DNA of 64,000 bases, taken from Symbiodinium natans (lineage: Eukaryota; Sar; Dinophyceae; Suessiales; Symbiodiniaceae). The stretch spans positions 289,795-353,794 of the forward strand of contig CAJNDS010002577.1 in the NCBI GenBank assembly GCA_905221605.1. Reading direction: 5' to 3'. The notes under the pieces are model-generated. The model saw only the letters and a list, made by a program, of their open reading frames with translations. It searched no databases and was not told the origin of the DNA. Positions 49,679-63,140 of this stretch are shown one piece after another. The first letter of the stretch is position 1. Every line of letters starts with the position of its first letter. Both the position numbers and the translations under genes were made by a program.

Positions 49679-51675
49679 ATGTTGTTGTCGCGCGTCTCCC
49701 GAGGCGGCTTCTCGTTGGGGGATCCGGCCGAAAACGTCTTTGTGATCAGCTTGGCTCGGAGACCCGAGAAGCGCCAGAGAGTGCTACAGCAACTGGAGGA
49801 GCATCAGCTGTGCCTTCGAGACATTTCGTAACATTTTCGGTCTCCACAGGCTGCTTGTGCTGCGATGTGCTGGGTGGTTCCGGAATAGCACAGGAATGCT
49901 ACCTTGGTAAATGCAATGGACGGGGACGGGATCCTGTACCAAGAAGACGTGGAGGCCGCTTGCTTGCGCTGCACGCTGTGCTTCTTGATTCTGCAGAAAT
50001 TCTTTGGAAGCCGCGGTCAGGTGCTAGGAGCTCGCATCCTTCCTGGGTATGCTTCCGGCTTCAGCAATCACAACATGCCTTACACCACCGGTGAGGCTGA
50101 CATACTTTACATACTTACAGAAGTAGGATGACCGGAGCATGAGCCTGCATCGCCTGACCGCTGCTGGACCAGGTGGGCTGCTTCTTGAGCCACTACTCTG
50201 TGTGGCACCACATGGTGGAGCAGAGCATACCCGTTGCCCTGATCCTGGAAGACGACTTTGACTTCCAGGACAACTTTCAGGAACGACTAGGCCACTTCCT
50301 TGCAGTGCTCAATCCAAGCGCGTGCGACAGGGGTAGACATAGAGAGACTCGAGGCCTTAGACGCCCACAGGTTCCTACCTGGCCGAAGTTGAGGGTCTCG
50401 ACTGGAATCTTATGTGGCCTGGCTTCTGATGCGCATGCAGCTGCCGGAGTTTTCTCAAGTCTATACTTTCAGTCGCTTCATACCGGCCAGCTTCTTCCGT
50501 GGAATGGCCATTCCAACAACTGAGTGTTTGGGCGAGCGGAGGGATGTGAAGGGCAACTCTAGAGGGCAATTCAATATTGCACAGAAGGGTTATAAGATAT
50601 TCTGAAGTGTAGCATTGGCATTTGGATGCGCCTTCCGAGGCGAGTCCGAGGTTTGTGATAGCAATGGAGCAAAGAGCACGTGCAGTTGCCCTTGCCAGGT
50701 ATGTTGGCAGGAGCCCTATGGAGAATGATGTCAGCAGGGTCTCGGAGCATGTGGTGCAGCCGGGCTATACTTTGTGGACTGTGGGCTATATCCTACGCCT
50801 GGATGCAGCCAAAGAGCTGTTGTCAACCCGTGCAGAGCAGCACATGTGACTTGTTGGACATCTTGGCATGGTTTGCTGGTTCTACATCTTTGTCTCCAAG
50901 CATCTAGTGTAGGGGCTTCACAATTTGATGAATGAAGCGTTGATGTGGCACATGCCTGGATAGTTGGATTCTACCATGTGTAGAGTTGTCAAAAAAATAC
51001 CTTCTCCGCCCTTACAGATCAGTTATGTAGAGTTCTAGAACGCTAGTGGCCTTATTTCGCCTTCTGAATGATTTGCATGCTTACCGTCACAAGATCGCCC
51101 TGTTGCCGTCTTCTTTCTGGTCTCCCTTGCGAAAGGGGGCCCTACTGGGTGACCCGTGCTTTGGGATGGGCTTCCCTGGAGTTAAGGCTAACGCTTTTCT
51201 GCTTCTTCCTGCGAGGGTGTGTTTCGGGCTCTTGTCAATGCCACCGAGGATCCCCTTAGACGACTTCTTCTCCATTTCGATGGGTTGTGGTATGGATGGC
51301 CAGTACAATGAACGGGCTTTAGAGTGGAGCGATCAGATTCCTCCAATCCTTCGTGGGTTGGCTTTCAATCCTCCGCTCGTCATGCCATATGTGGGATCTA
51401 TGTTCAAGAGCGACACAGCGATGCTTCGTCCAGGAACGCGTTATGTGCAAGACTTACCGCTCCGCGATAGTGATGGGAGTGATGCTCTGTCTCCTGACCC
51501 GCGTAGCCGCGCTTCAGCCTCGAGAGCGAAAACTGAGAACGGCACGGGGAACACGTCGCGAAAGGCGCTTCGTGACCTCCGTGCTGGCACTGAGAACCGC
51601 CGAGCGTTGATGCCCAAGGCGTGGCGAGAGGCCTTGGAGACCCTTGATGCGATCTATGCAACAGCGGCTGGATGA
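49679..51675 (+). CDS. Glycosyltransferase family 25-like protein
   Basis: ATG 49679 (MLLSRVSRGGFSLGDPAENV) leads into FVISLARRPEKRQRVLQQLE, the GT25 N-terminal signature. Next: VNAMDGDGILYQEDVEA (about 49910); GARILPGYASGFSNHN (about 50025); then 50173-50325, QVGCFLSHYSVWHHMVEQSI and ALILEDDFDF, which contains the family's GCxxSH and EDD metal-binding motif. Then SYLAEVEGLDWNLMWPGF (50372-50430), GYTLWTVGYILRLDAAKELL (about 50760-50820), and the last exon to 51675 (IPLDDFFSIS, FNPPLVMPY). GT25 enzymes use a nucleotide sugar and include bacterial LPS galactosyltransferases and collagen galactosyltransferases in the ER; the acceptor here is unknown. It lies between the two halves of the kinase gene on the same strand. 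Exon limits are approximate. Confidence 0.8.
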
Positions 51676-52247
51676 AAAAGTCTTGCCAGAAAGCAGATAG
51701 GAAGGTGGAGGGTGTCTTCATCCGAGGAAAGCATCGATAGAGTCGTTTCAGAAGCATATGGTTCTTCCGTTTTTCCTTGGCAGCTGCACTCGGAATCATG
51801 CCCGCCCCATGCGAGACGACAAGGGTTTGGGTCTCGAGTTGAGTGCTATGCACAGTGCCTCCCGGGAACTGCTATCCCCTTTGTACCCCAACACAAGAAG
51901 AAGGCAGACAGCTTGTTCGGCAGCCAATGTCTAGTGTAGCCGAAAGGAGAAGACGAGCACACCTGGCTGAATGAGCAGTTGGGTACCCGCTTCTTCGTTG
52001 CGCCCGCCTTCTGACTGCACAGTATCGCTTCTTTCCAGTTGTTAACAGGAGCTCTGGCACCCAACATGCTCCAGTTTTTGCGGTGCGTTGTAGGGCACAG
52101 TTCCAGGCACCTGACTACATGAGCTAAGTATCATCCAGTCATATCCAGTCATTGAACGCCGAGATTTATGTTGCGAAGGTTCCATTCCAAACAACATGGA
52201 CCTGTATGCCTTGTGGGCTCTGTGCAAGCAGATGTGCACCTCAGTAG

Positions 52248-53108
52248 CTCGTGAATTGCACCTGAGGAGGTGATCGACAAAAGCATCCCCTATGGCTGCA
52301 AGTGTGACTGCTGGTCTTTGGGCGTGATGCTGCACCTTGTTTTTAGATTGAGTATCACCTCATCTGGCACAAAGCCTCCGGTTAAAGATATCCAGCTGTC
52401 TGTCTGACAACACTACATGGATGGCGGCGCACCCGTGAACAAGGTACATAATCTTGACTGACGAACACCCATGTTCTCCTGATGCCCACAAATTGGACAC
52501 AACGACTCTTTTTGCGTGTCTTGGCTGCTGAGATTCGCTCTTGGCACATGCTGTGGTGTCCACTGTCCATATATTTCACTGGCACCCTGCAGGAAGATCC
52601 TCACAGGACGAATTCGCTCAAGGCCTCTGCAGGAGAAACTGTGGCTTCAAGCGTCAGGGCCTGCATTGGATGACATCAATACTAAGGCGACACTTGTGCA
52701 GGGAATTCAGTGCAGAATTTTATAGCTCGGGCATCAAAACATCAATATCAATCGAGACATCAGCAATCGGGTAAGGATGTACTTCCGACGTCCGGAGGTT
52801 TCGAATTCTTTTTGGAACACCCCCCCCCCACATTCAGAAGCCCAGGCTCAAAAAGGGGCCTCGACTGCCTTATCTCCCCCTTCCCCTCCTTGTCCCCAGT
52901 ACATCCTGGTGCTGGCGCTTTCTCACAACTGCATTCTTCCTGCTTCATGTGGCCCCCAGCCCCCCATATTGTCCGAGGCTTCGGTGTGGTGTTGATATGT
53001 CTGGGGGCATGATTCCAGCGCCCGTGCAGATGTGGGGCTTGCAAGACAACTGCGCAGGAGGCAGATGTTGATTATGATGCTGCGGAGCTTCTCCAAAATC
53101 TTCTGGTG
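52248..53108 (+). CDS. Kinase C-lobe exons (APE to helix H)
   Basis: At 52248-52345, after CAGTAG, the frame reads IAPEEVIDKSIPYGCKCDCW, then SLGVMLHLV. This is the APE motif and subdomain IX (D-x-W-S-L-G-V), exactly what should follow the DFG exon ending at 48452. About 53055-53108: QEADVDYDAAELLQNLLV, similar to the S-x-EAKDLIxxLL helix before the end of the domain. Intervening exons (subdomain X) were not found with confidence. Together with the N-lobe this completes a kinase, but the two halves are 3.8 kb apart with a GT25 gene between. Confidence 0.7.
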
Positions 53109-53109
53109 A

Positions 53110-55395
53110 CCTGCACCATTCAGAGTCCTAAAATCATGTCTGAGCCCAAAAGCCATGTTGCGGATCGCCAAGTGCCGGATATTGACTGCATGCTATCGTC
53201 GAGCCGAGCCCACACCTACTCAATCGAGTGAGCATGGCGATGCTTGGAGCGCTCAGGAGAAAAATCCAGATGATCGAGACTTGTCTCAATGACTAGTTCA
53301 GTTGAGTTTCAACTGTGTCTTCTCTCTGCTACTGGGTCGTGCTATGTCGTGCTCGCCCACGGCACAAACCAAGTAGGTTAGTGGTGTTGGTCGAGGAGCC
53401 TGATACATTGTGCCGGTGCCAACTGCATCACAGCGAGGTATGGACGCACAAGGCGCTTTGAGGAGTCCGTGGCTTGCGGACGTGCAGGACTGCTGATGAC
53501 GACGGTCTCCTGATGTTCATGACACCTGTTCACAGATCTCTCTGGGCATCATTGAGACTCAGCTCCATGCAGGACTCGCGGCCGAAGCTGCTTCACAGTC
53601 CGTCAACGTCTGATCCGGACATCAAGGGTTCGTTTCATCTTTCGCCCGTTTCACAAGGCACCTTGCTGGCACTATGTGTCAATACTGAATCGGTTAGGGC
53701 AAGCCTGAGCCCGACACCTGACCGGAGGGGCATAAGAAAACACGATTGGCCAATCAAGCCGCACGAGGCCTTAGCTAACGCCGCAGTCATAGAAAACAAG
53801 GCCCTAGCCTAGCGAGAAAGTACCTGACACCGTGGGCAAAAGCTCGGAACGCATGAGTTGCTCCTGTGCATGTTGAGGCATCTTTAAGCAATTCAATATG
53901 TCCCTGTATGATGATCCCTGGCCTGAACTCCCAAACTGATGGAGCCCACGCTGTCATTTAGCTTTCCAGGCCCCATGAACATGTGAAAGGTTTCTCAGGG
54001 TTTTTTCCAAGGCCCTAACCTTTCCAGATTTTCAGACATGTTCAGTGGCTTCTGCATTCCCTTGATCTTATGGCCTTTTTTTCAAATTATTAGTTCTGTA
54101 CGTAGCCGTTTTAAGAAGTGAAATCTGTGAGGCCTTCAAAGTTGACCTTCCGGCCCCATTTGTATGGACAGATGCTTTAAGATGTTAAATTCAAAACCGA
54201 CATGCACGTGGCTCCCAGGTCTGTTCAACATGAACGTCAAGTTCCAATTTATGGACTAAAGACTTTATCGTTGTTAAACAACCTAAATGCTCTTTACAAT
54301 CTTTAGAAAATGAATTCCAAGTCTTTTTGAATTGTCAAGGTTCGGCACAATTTAAGCTGCACCCTTTTTACAAGCACCGAATGGTCTCTGAAATGCCTGA
54401 GGCGGGGGCCGGGGGTATTCCCAAATATTTCATACCCTGGCCCATGTACATTTTCAATTCGAACCTCTGGGACTCCTGGCAACCTGCAAGTTAACCAAAT
54501 CTTGAAAACCATGAAAAATGGTCCCATGCACACATTAAATTGTAAGGGCTTAGAGCGTTGAAAGGCGCATGCCAAAATCACACGGGACCCTGAACTGTGA
54601 AGCTTACTTGCGGCTTTAGGGCCCCTTCACATGTTATATACAAATCTTCACAGCCTTCGCTCTATTTTCGCGCCCAACTTAATTGTCAATGTTGCGCCAG
54701 CTGAAACCAGCTTAACTTCAGGTCAACAGGCTTTTCGAAAAAGCATTTGGGACCGCCTCCTCCGTACAATTCGTGTCAGGCTTCAACCATTGTTGTTTGT
54801 TTAAGGATGGTATACACATTGTTGACTGACATCTGACATTTTTTGGATTTGCGGATCGTTTTTTCTAATCTTGAGAACTTTCATCCCAGGTATTTAAGTT
54901 GCGAAGGCTGTAAAGAAAGTTCAAGGGCCGAACTTTGACTAGGAAGGCGACAAAGGTTTGTCGGGGCAGGTCTGGGTGGATTGTTAAGTGCGTTCCAAGG
55001 AGGCGACCCGTTGAGGCCTGTTTTCAGGGGATGAGTTTACAACCTTTCTCGGGGCTGAGCTGCGGGAGCATCGGCCACGACCTCATGACCAGACGACCCC
55101 GAACTTCTTCCCTGAGCTCTACACGTTTTCTGATTCGCCTCCCTCATTTGTGATTGAAGCTGTCGCGTTTTCCGACTTCGCCCATTTATTCAGGGTCCAC
55201 ACGCTTGTCATTTGGAAAGTGTAGTTGTGTTGTATGTCGTGACAAGCAAACTTTCTGATCCACCTCAGCATTGCAAGTAAGGAATGATTCGCCCCTTGGC
55301 AAGCAATGAAGGAGTGCCGACTGCTCGCATAGACCTCGTTACTGCTCAGGACCAACATGACACCATGGACTTGCTTGGCGACATGCATCTGACAT
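53110..55395. other. Long stretch without recognisable gene
   Basis: AT-richer from 53850 to 54930, with no supported frame. A 112-codon ATG frame at 53474-53812 has no resemblance I can name. Presumed intronic within the kinase gene. Confidence 0.4.
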
Positions 55396-55399
55396 CTAA

Positions 55400-56870
55400 G
55401 GACGGTTGGCTACCTTCCGACACTACTCCAAGTTTGAGCGGGCGGTGACCCTGCTGCAATCATCAACAGCGCGGCTGGTGGAGAAAAGTCGGTACTGGTA
55501 GTGCATCGCATGTAGGCCACTGGTGGTGACGCGTATGGTGTTATTTATTGCGTGTGTCCAGAAGCCAACAAGCGAGCAAGAGCAGGTGCATTTTCAGATA
55601 GACAGATCGACTATGATAGACTCAAAGGCATGTTGAGAAGCAAAAAAGTGAGCCTGCAGCGAGTAATGCAGGCACTAGTCTGCCCATGCGTCACCTGTTC
55701 AAGGTGCTAACGTTGGTGGCTCACCGGTCTGAGGACAGCCCTAGTACACAGGATGACACGGGTATGTCACCAGGTGTGCGATGCAGTTCTGAGTCCGCAA
55801 GGGCATGTGGGTATTTCGGCTTTCCGGGAAGCTAGACTCCTTGCAGTACTGCTGGTCTCGGCTTTGATGCTTTGGCCCGTCATGAGGACACGCATGTAGC
55901 TGAGCTTCGTGATGCCTTCTACACACTGGACGTGTCGCAGTCAGGCAAGCCCTCGAATTGATCCCGGTATAGAGCCAAGCCTTGCGATTCTTCAGGCTCT
56001 TTGAGCAAGAACGAGATCAAAGCACCAGGGCCCAGCTTTTCCAATCTGCGAGAAAAGAGAGAAAAAGAGAGAGAGAGAGAGAGACCTTATGAGCCCTTCA
56101 TGCTTTGGAATGCTTGTAGCTGTGTTGCTGTGGTTCGAATAAGGAAGGCATTGCTCGATGTGGTCATGCCGTGGAAGATGCCGAACTAAACGAAATCTTC
56201 TCTGCGCTAGATGCTGATGGAACAGGATGACTGGGAGTCCGCCAGCAAGACATCCCAGAGTAGTTGTTACAGCAGCTGCTGCTTTGAGAAAGGGACAGTG
56301 CCGAAGGCTGCTAACAAAGCATGCCAGTTTCTGCTTGTCCATGTGTATTCGTTGTTGCGTGCAGAGTAGCTGAATCAGGCAGTACTTGTTCTGCAACTCT
56401 AGCAAAAACGCTTTGATGCAGATGTGCCGGAGGAAAGGTTCACTACACCGAGTGGCTAGCTGCAACAATGCAGCCTTCAGCTTTGGCCACTGACAAGGCG
56501 ATTAAGCAGGCGCCCGGTTCCATCAGACGCGAAAACACCCTTGCCATCACCGTGGCCCGGCTGCGGTTTATGCTTGCTCGATGATGACTTGCCCAAATCT
56601 GGAGGTATACCACTACCTGGACATTGATCAGACGGGGCACATAGCTCCGCACGAGCTGTATAGGATTCCATGGCTGCAAGAAAGAGCGTGCTAGTCCTTC
56701 CAAAGAGGCACCTTACAGCAATGCAAGCGGCAGAGTTGCAAAACCAAGGGTGTTGGGTTGCAGTGACTCGGTGCAAAGCGTTCTGCAGCTTGGAGATACC
56801 GATGGAGACAGCTTGATCAATGAAGATGAGTTTCGACACTTGGCTTCGTGCAAAGACGCTCAGGCAGACA
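55400..56870 (+). CDS. EF-hand region of the CDPK-like gene
   Basis: About 55415-55460: FRHYSKFERAVTLLQ, like the junction helix after a CDPK kinase domain. About 56165-56230: AVEDAELNEIFSALDADGTG, the start of an EF-hand, but the next codon is TGA and a TAG follows nine codons later. About 56436-56470: HYTEWLAATMQ, the usual segment after the EF loop. About 56614-56660: YLDIDQTGHIAPHEL, a complete loop with D-x-D-x-T-x-H-I-x-x-x-E. About 56790-56850: LGDTDGDSLINEDEF, a second complete loop. In the family, EF-hands relieve an autoinhibitory junction when calcium binds. The in-frame stops may mark an unusual intron, an error, or decay. The last recognisable codons are near 56870. Confidence 0.7.
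56055..56085. repeat. (GA)n microsatellite
   Basis: A short run of GA dinucleotide just upstream of the first EF-hand exon, probably in an intron. Confidence 0.85.
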
Positions 56871-59800
56871 GGTTACAAGGTAACAAGCTCCAGAGAGAGA
56901 GAAATCAGCTTGTGCGACAAAGGCGTTCTCATGAGGAACTTGGCGAAACGGCTTGACCAAATGGATCTTCATCCCAGACGGCTTGGTTTCCGTTTGCCTG
57001 AGGTAAACAGCATGAACCAGCTTTAATGTTGCACCATCTTGTATACGTTCATCTGGCCAGCTGAACCGTAAGCGTGTAGCATAGGTGAATCGTTAACGCA
57101 ACTGTTAGTAGCGACATGTGTTTATGGGCAGTTGTTTGTGCGATTTCCTCGCCCTGGCCATGATGAGACGGTAAAGTTCGAGCAGAGCTAGACAAAGTTA
57201 AGTGTGGATAAGGTTCCTGGCTTCCGCTCGATTCTAGTGCATCTCGAGCAGTAGAGACGAGCTGTCATTCCTGTGCATTGATGAAACTTAGTTTGCATCT
57301 CCTGATCTAGACTATCTAGACTCCGGTTGCCATATGCGTTGCCGTATGCTACAAGCTCGAGTGTGTCACGGTCTTGGTGGCTGCAAGCATCCTCACGGCG
57401 AAGGTCTGTGAAGGCTGCACCATTTGGCAAGTGTATGCAAGTAATATGACTTGCTCAGATACTCTTGATCAGGTAGATCAACTAGAGAGAAGCTGTAGCA
57501 GTGGACCGTGTCAGCCTCCTTGCAGCATGTGTGGTTTTCCTCTAATCAGAATCATTTTTGAGCGGGCCTGGCCCAGGCCGTATAGTCTCCAGGTGCGTTC
57601 CGAGTCAGTGGGGTTTGTCCATGGGTAGACAGGTCTCTTCTCAGACTCGTTTTACTACGCAGTTGTTGTGTGCAGGCATTGCTGCCACAGTCCATTCATG
57701 GACCAACCCCGCAGGGTTAAGACATCCTTGCAGAGGATGCGCATAGGTGTCCGCGAAAGCACCACACAGCCAGGCCTTGTCAGGTCAGTAGCTAAGGTGC
57801 TGAGCTGACACGGCAGGGCTTTCCGAGAGTTTCTGTGGCTATTCAGCGCAATGGTTCCCACGCTACGTGGAACGTGCGCAAACTGTGTACTCTCAAAAGG
57901 GATGTTTTGCAATGTCAGGTTTGCTCTTCAGCTTCTCAAAATCATGCGCAGGAGGGTCGTTGGCTGCGAATCTAGAGCCAAACAAAGCACCTATTCAAGA
58001 TGCTCAGTGCTGGCCAATACCTTGGCGCCCTGGCAGTGTGGTTTCTCCTAGTCCTAGTCTGCTACTTCTTTTGAGTTCTCTCCTGCATCCAGTCCGTACA
58101 CGTAGAGGAAGGCTTGATTTGGAGTTTCGGTGTTGTGGAGCCCCCGCCCCGTGGTTGCAAGCGACGCCTGCAGGGCACCTTTCCGCAACATTATTGCCGC
58201 GCTGAAGCCTATATCTCAGAATCCGCACCCACGTCGACACTTTGCCTTCCTGCAGCCCAGTGCCATCCCAATGAACGAGATAGAACTCCGGCTGGGACGT
58301 TCCCCTTGATTCTCGTTTAGGGAGGTACCTAATCAATTTCATAGAGTCGTTGAGTTGGCAATTCCCATCTTGCTTTGCCAATACCAACCTGAAGACGCTC
58401 ACACGCGGACCTGCAGCCTAGCGATCGACTAGTGATGGCTTTGTCAGGACATCCCTATGCTCAGAGGCATCTTCGGCTTGGTATAGCACAGGTAGAATTC
58501 GATGGCCTCTGATGCCGCTCCGGGCAAATCGGCCGTTTCAGTGCTGCTTCTGGTAGCCGCCTGTCTTGAAGATGCCAAGCAGGAGCCTACAGCGCTCTCA
58601 AATGCAAGTGTCGAGCACCCAGGCAGTGCTGGCGGCCAGCAGTGGCGCCATTTTCGTTCGACTGGCACACGGTCTACCGCCACTGGCAGCCACTTTGGGG
58701 CAAACATGTTGGGGCGGCTGAGCGGTCGAGACTTCGGAGGTTGTTTGTTGTTCGTGTGATGTGTAGTGCTTATACTGAAGGGGCGCTTTTCCTGAAGAGT
58801 GCATTATATAGAGGTGTTGGGAAACAAAGAAGTGCAGTCGTAGGCTTCACGTGGCTTCTGCCTAGATTTCCTGCTTCGGCTTCCTGGCTTCTTAGCTTCA
58901 GCTCTCTTCTTGGCTTGTTGGCTTCCTGGCTTGTTGAACGGGTTGATGCAACATGCAATGCCGGGAAGATACTTTAGCAAATTGATAAGGGACTTGTCGG
59001 AACATGCAAGTACCACTTTTTTCCATGGCTGGAATTGCCGGATGCGACCACTGCAAGTCACAGCATGTGGAGCTGGCGAGCACGCCGCGAAACTGCAGTT
59101 TCATGCACTTGGCGCTGTCGAACTTGCGAAATGTTGTAAGACAGTTGTACATCCAGAAGCATCTATCCCCGCTTCACACGTGCCCCTCGCAGCGTCTGAG
59201 ATGGCCTTCTGGCGAACGAGTCTGGCATCTGTGGCTTTGGCACCCTTTGGGCGATCGCTGGGGAGGCTCTGACCCCCCTGCTCTGCTTTGACGGGGAAGC
59301 CGGGGAAGCCGGGGAAGCCGGGGAAGCCTCTCCCTCGCCTCAAGGAAGGACTCCAAGCTCGCAGCGCTGGCAGGCATTGCCTTGGCCTTTCATTTTTGGA
59401 CATGGCGGCTTGATTGCACACGAGGCAGACACTGGGTTTCAGCACGCACAGTGGTTACGCAAGGGGGTTGGGCAGGATTGCATCAGTGCAGCGAACTACC
59501 GTCGGCGGCTAAGCTGTTCTCCACGCCATTGCCTGAACCTGGCTATCCGACCATAAGCGAACAGGGACCTCGCAGCACTGGACCCGGCAGGACGATGAAT
59601 GTTCTGGCATGTAGCCACAATACTAAGCCTCAGAGCATCCGGTCCGTCAGAGTTTGTGTCAGGGCTGTGTCAACTCTGTGCTGTCAAAAGAGTTGCAAGG
59701 TGCTTCGTTCGACGTTGCTCGTATCCTTGAGCCCCATCTGGGCTGGCCTTCTTGCGTTTGTCACAGGCCGGGGCGTGCTGAGAATCGTGCAGCAATTGGG

Positions 59801-62800
59801 CGAAGATTCGGGATGACTCCTCTTCTTGCTCCTCTCAAGACCAGCTTGCCAAAGTCTTCGCGTGGCTGCCGTTGTCGCTGCACGTTGGATGAGGTGAAGA
59901 TGTCCCTACCGGGCGCTTCTGGCTCGGCGTCGGCATTGCAATCGGAGGTGGCTGCGTTTCAGCAGACGATTTTCAAACATGTGTAATTGCCGGGGTCGGA
60001 AACCAACCATTCAGAAGCCGAGATTCACAAGTCCACAACAAAAACTGTCGGTCCCCACTCCGGCAACTACCCACCAGCCTGACCTCAGATTCAAAAGCCG
60101 CGATCCATACTTGTACTGTAACAATGGGGATTCAGAAGCTGCTCCAGTATATGAGCTTCTCATGGGTCGGTTCCTCTACATTTCGACCCCCACGAATCGA
60201 AGCAGTATCGTGCATCAATGTGTTGCCTTCTCACGAATCGGCATCCTACGCCTCACACAAACCGTTCCTGAAGCAACACTCTACTTCCCCTTCAGCGTCT
60301 GCTTTACCCCCGTTCCAGTAGCAATTTTGGAATCAGGGCGCGCCCATCTGTCTTCCCTCATGGACTCACGCGAAGGACTCGGGTGTAGTGCGGGCGCTGG
60401 TTCGTCCCATGGAGACTTGCTGGGCGACCTCTTGGCTTTGCGCCTGGGCGCAGACTCACGTTCACATCGATAAGCATTCTAGGCACGAGATAATCGCATT
60501 GCGTTGAGGGCGGTCGAGTAGACGCGCAGTGCACTCCTGATGCCTTCGGACTTGACATTCGCGTCTTCACGACATCTCCCGTTGAGGAATATCAAGCACC
60601 AATCCTGTTACTGTCGTGTAGGATCGAGTAGCTGTAGCGCGCCAGTGTTAGAGCCTGGGGCCGAAACTTGCAACCCAAAGGCCATGGGACAGGTCACATA
60701 GCGAACAGTTTTCGGGGATGCCGCGCTGAAGCAAGGCCCTGGCCAATGCCGAAGTCCCAAGTTATTTGCTTGAAAATCTCGATTAGACCGACAGATGATA
60801 TTAGCCTCAGTTCGTCCTTGGTAGACAGGCACACAGCACACACGTTTCCAGTGCAGAGTTGCGCACCAAGGCTTGGGGGCATTTTCTGTGCCATCTATTT
60901 GTCGAGTCATGGCTTGCAGACATGGGCAACTGAGTTCAACTTTGTTTGGGAATTACTTGCACTTCTTTCCATTTACTCCGTTCTGCTTGATGTCCACCGA
61001 GAATTGGGCGAGACGTAAGACAGCGTGTGGGCATTGGCTGCTACGGCACACGTCTTTGCGGCTGCTCTGCCGCCTGTCTGGCCCTTGTTGCATTGGTGAC
61101 AGGAGCGACTCGAATTTGGTGGCTGTCGGTGCCTGTCCCATGTAGATGAATTGTGCCCCCTGAAGGAACGCCATTGTGGCCGACCTGTGAACGCCACTGG
61201 CTCGCTGTGTGCGCACTTGCTGTTGGGCCACAGCTTACGGGGCACATCGGCTTCAACTTTGCCCTCGAGTACCTGCCTGCGGCAACAGTGTTTAGGCAGC
61301 ACGTTCGCCAGTGCTGTACGCACCGGACACATCACTCATCATCATTTGCAGATGCTCAGCTGAGGTCGCAGCTGCTATTCTCTTGGAACCGCTTGCGGCT
61401 TCATTTCTTGCTGCTCTGCTACTGGGCGAGGCCAGTTCATCTGGAGAGCATTCCGCTTCCGAATAGCTTAGCATGCCAGCACACTGCATGTGCTTCATGT
61501 TTGGAGCCGCGTTGTTTGGAGACGCATGCTGGGTACACTGTGTACCAGTTTGCAACAACAAGTTCGAGTTTTCCTGTGCAACAATGGTCTTGGGGATGGT
61601 TGAAAGGCATACTTAGTATGCTACTTAGTATGTCTCCGACCGGTGCCACAGACCACACAGATGTTAATGCACGCGAGTCGTTCATCCTCAAACCAGCCTT
61701 TTCACGATCACCTTGAAACTCAACAGGGTCGAGCCGACGGCTCTTTTGTGATGGTGGCTGTGAAGGCCCTCTGCATAGACGTATGCGTCTACAGGCTCAC
61801 AAGGTGTAGTGGTGCGGAAAGTGAAGTAAAGCTAGCAGTTGTGATATACCCCAGGTGCCCACTCCACAGCAGCTCTATGGTGCCGTCATTGTCATCACCG
61901 GCCTGGCAGTGATCTAAGCTGTGGACTGCCCTGCCACCCGGGGCAACAGCTGCTCTATCACGCACACTCTCGTGGTCCAAGAATGAGACACAACCGTTCG
62001 CGGTACGAAGGAGGACCATTGCGACACGATGGGCGGTTCTTTGCCATAGACGCGGTGGGTCACGGCGTGGGTTTGCCCTCCAAGACCTTCTGAGGGCACC
62101 GGGCCACGGAACAGTTGTCAATTGAAAAGGCCAGACCGAGCGTTGCGTCAAATAAGTGCCCAGGGCTATGGAACACAATGGCGGGGGGGGTGCTTGACGT
62201 TTGACATAGCTGCAGCTGACGCCTTCATCGTCGAGAAGAGTTTTTGTTGTTGGTGGGCGTGCTCGAGGGTATCATGTTGATTTGCCACGCAGCCCTGTTT
62301 GAAGGAGCATGAAACAAGCAGAAGGCTCAATGCTGACAACTCTCTGTGCCAATACAAGGGCGCTGCTCTTCAGCCTCCAAAGAATTTATACTCATGCCCG
62401 AAAACAGCGTCGCGCAGCGCTGCCTTCGGCACTGGTTGAGCTGAAGTATAGCTGCTCCAACCCGCTCCATAAACCAAGAGCACGGCCCGAGCAGCTTCGC
62501 ACACCTCCCCATCACCTCCATAAGATTTCAATCCCAGGGGCTCTCACAGCTGATTGCGGGGGCCGCAGCTGCTCTCCAACCTGGCCTGAATATTTTTCTT
62601 TGGAGAGCAGAGTGTGGGGGACATGCTTTTCAGTCGGACGCTTGACAAAATTGGATGGATGGATGCACTGCGAAATGCTGCGCATGTGTTTCTTGTCGTC
62701 CTGTTCTTCTGACGGGTGTACCGAAAAAGTCTGTAGCAATGCCTTGGCACCATCTTGACTCCTTTTTACCCTGCCAAGAAGAATTTCAAGGCTGCAGGGC

Positions 62801-63130
62801 GAGAGGAGCTCATGCACGGGACGGCGGAACCCCGATTTCGAAGCAAAAAAAAGGAGTGTGGGCATGGCGGGCGCAAGGGGCGGTTCATGGGACGGGTTCA
62901 TGGGACGCGGGGAGCGCAACTTTGAGCACCACGCACATAACCAGGAGTCTTCTTTGGGAGGTCATCTTGAAAATAATCGCATTAGTTAGGGGACATTGAC
63001 GGGACAGTTAGCAGTTTTGAGAATCTGAGAAGCTCGCGTAGGAGCACTCTCATGACCGTGACGTGACGACAGACTCGGCCTTTCTTGTTGTGTGCTTTGT
63101 GCTGCTGTGTCGTTTCAGGTCGAGCTTTTG
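56870..63130. other. No recognisable gene; exon-like frames only
   Basis: Plus-strand frames at 58502-58759, 59654-59986, 59979-60473 and 61153-61716 have no motif I know and no clear splice context. A tandem CGGGGAAGC 9-mer lies at 59289-59325, and a doubled ACTTAGTATG at about 61611-61632. No tRNA, rRNA or mobile element recognised. Confidence 0.35.
59289..59327. repeat. Tandem CGGGGAAGC 9-mer
   Basis: Four perfect head-to-tail copies of a 9-bp unit. The unit is a multiple of three and gives Gly-Glu-Ala or Gly-Lys-Pro style repeats, but no gene frame supports translation. Confidence 0.9.
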
Positions 63131-63140
63131 CTCCATTAGC

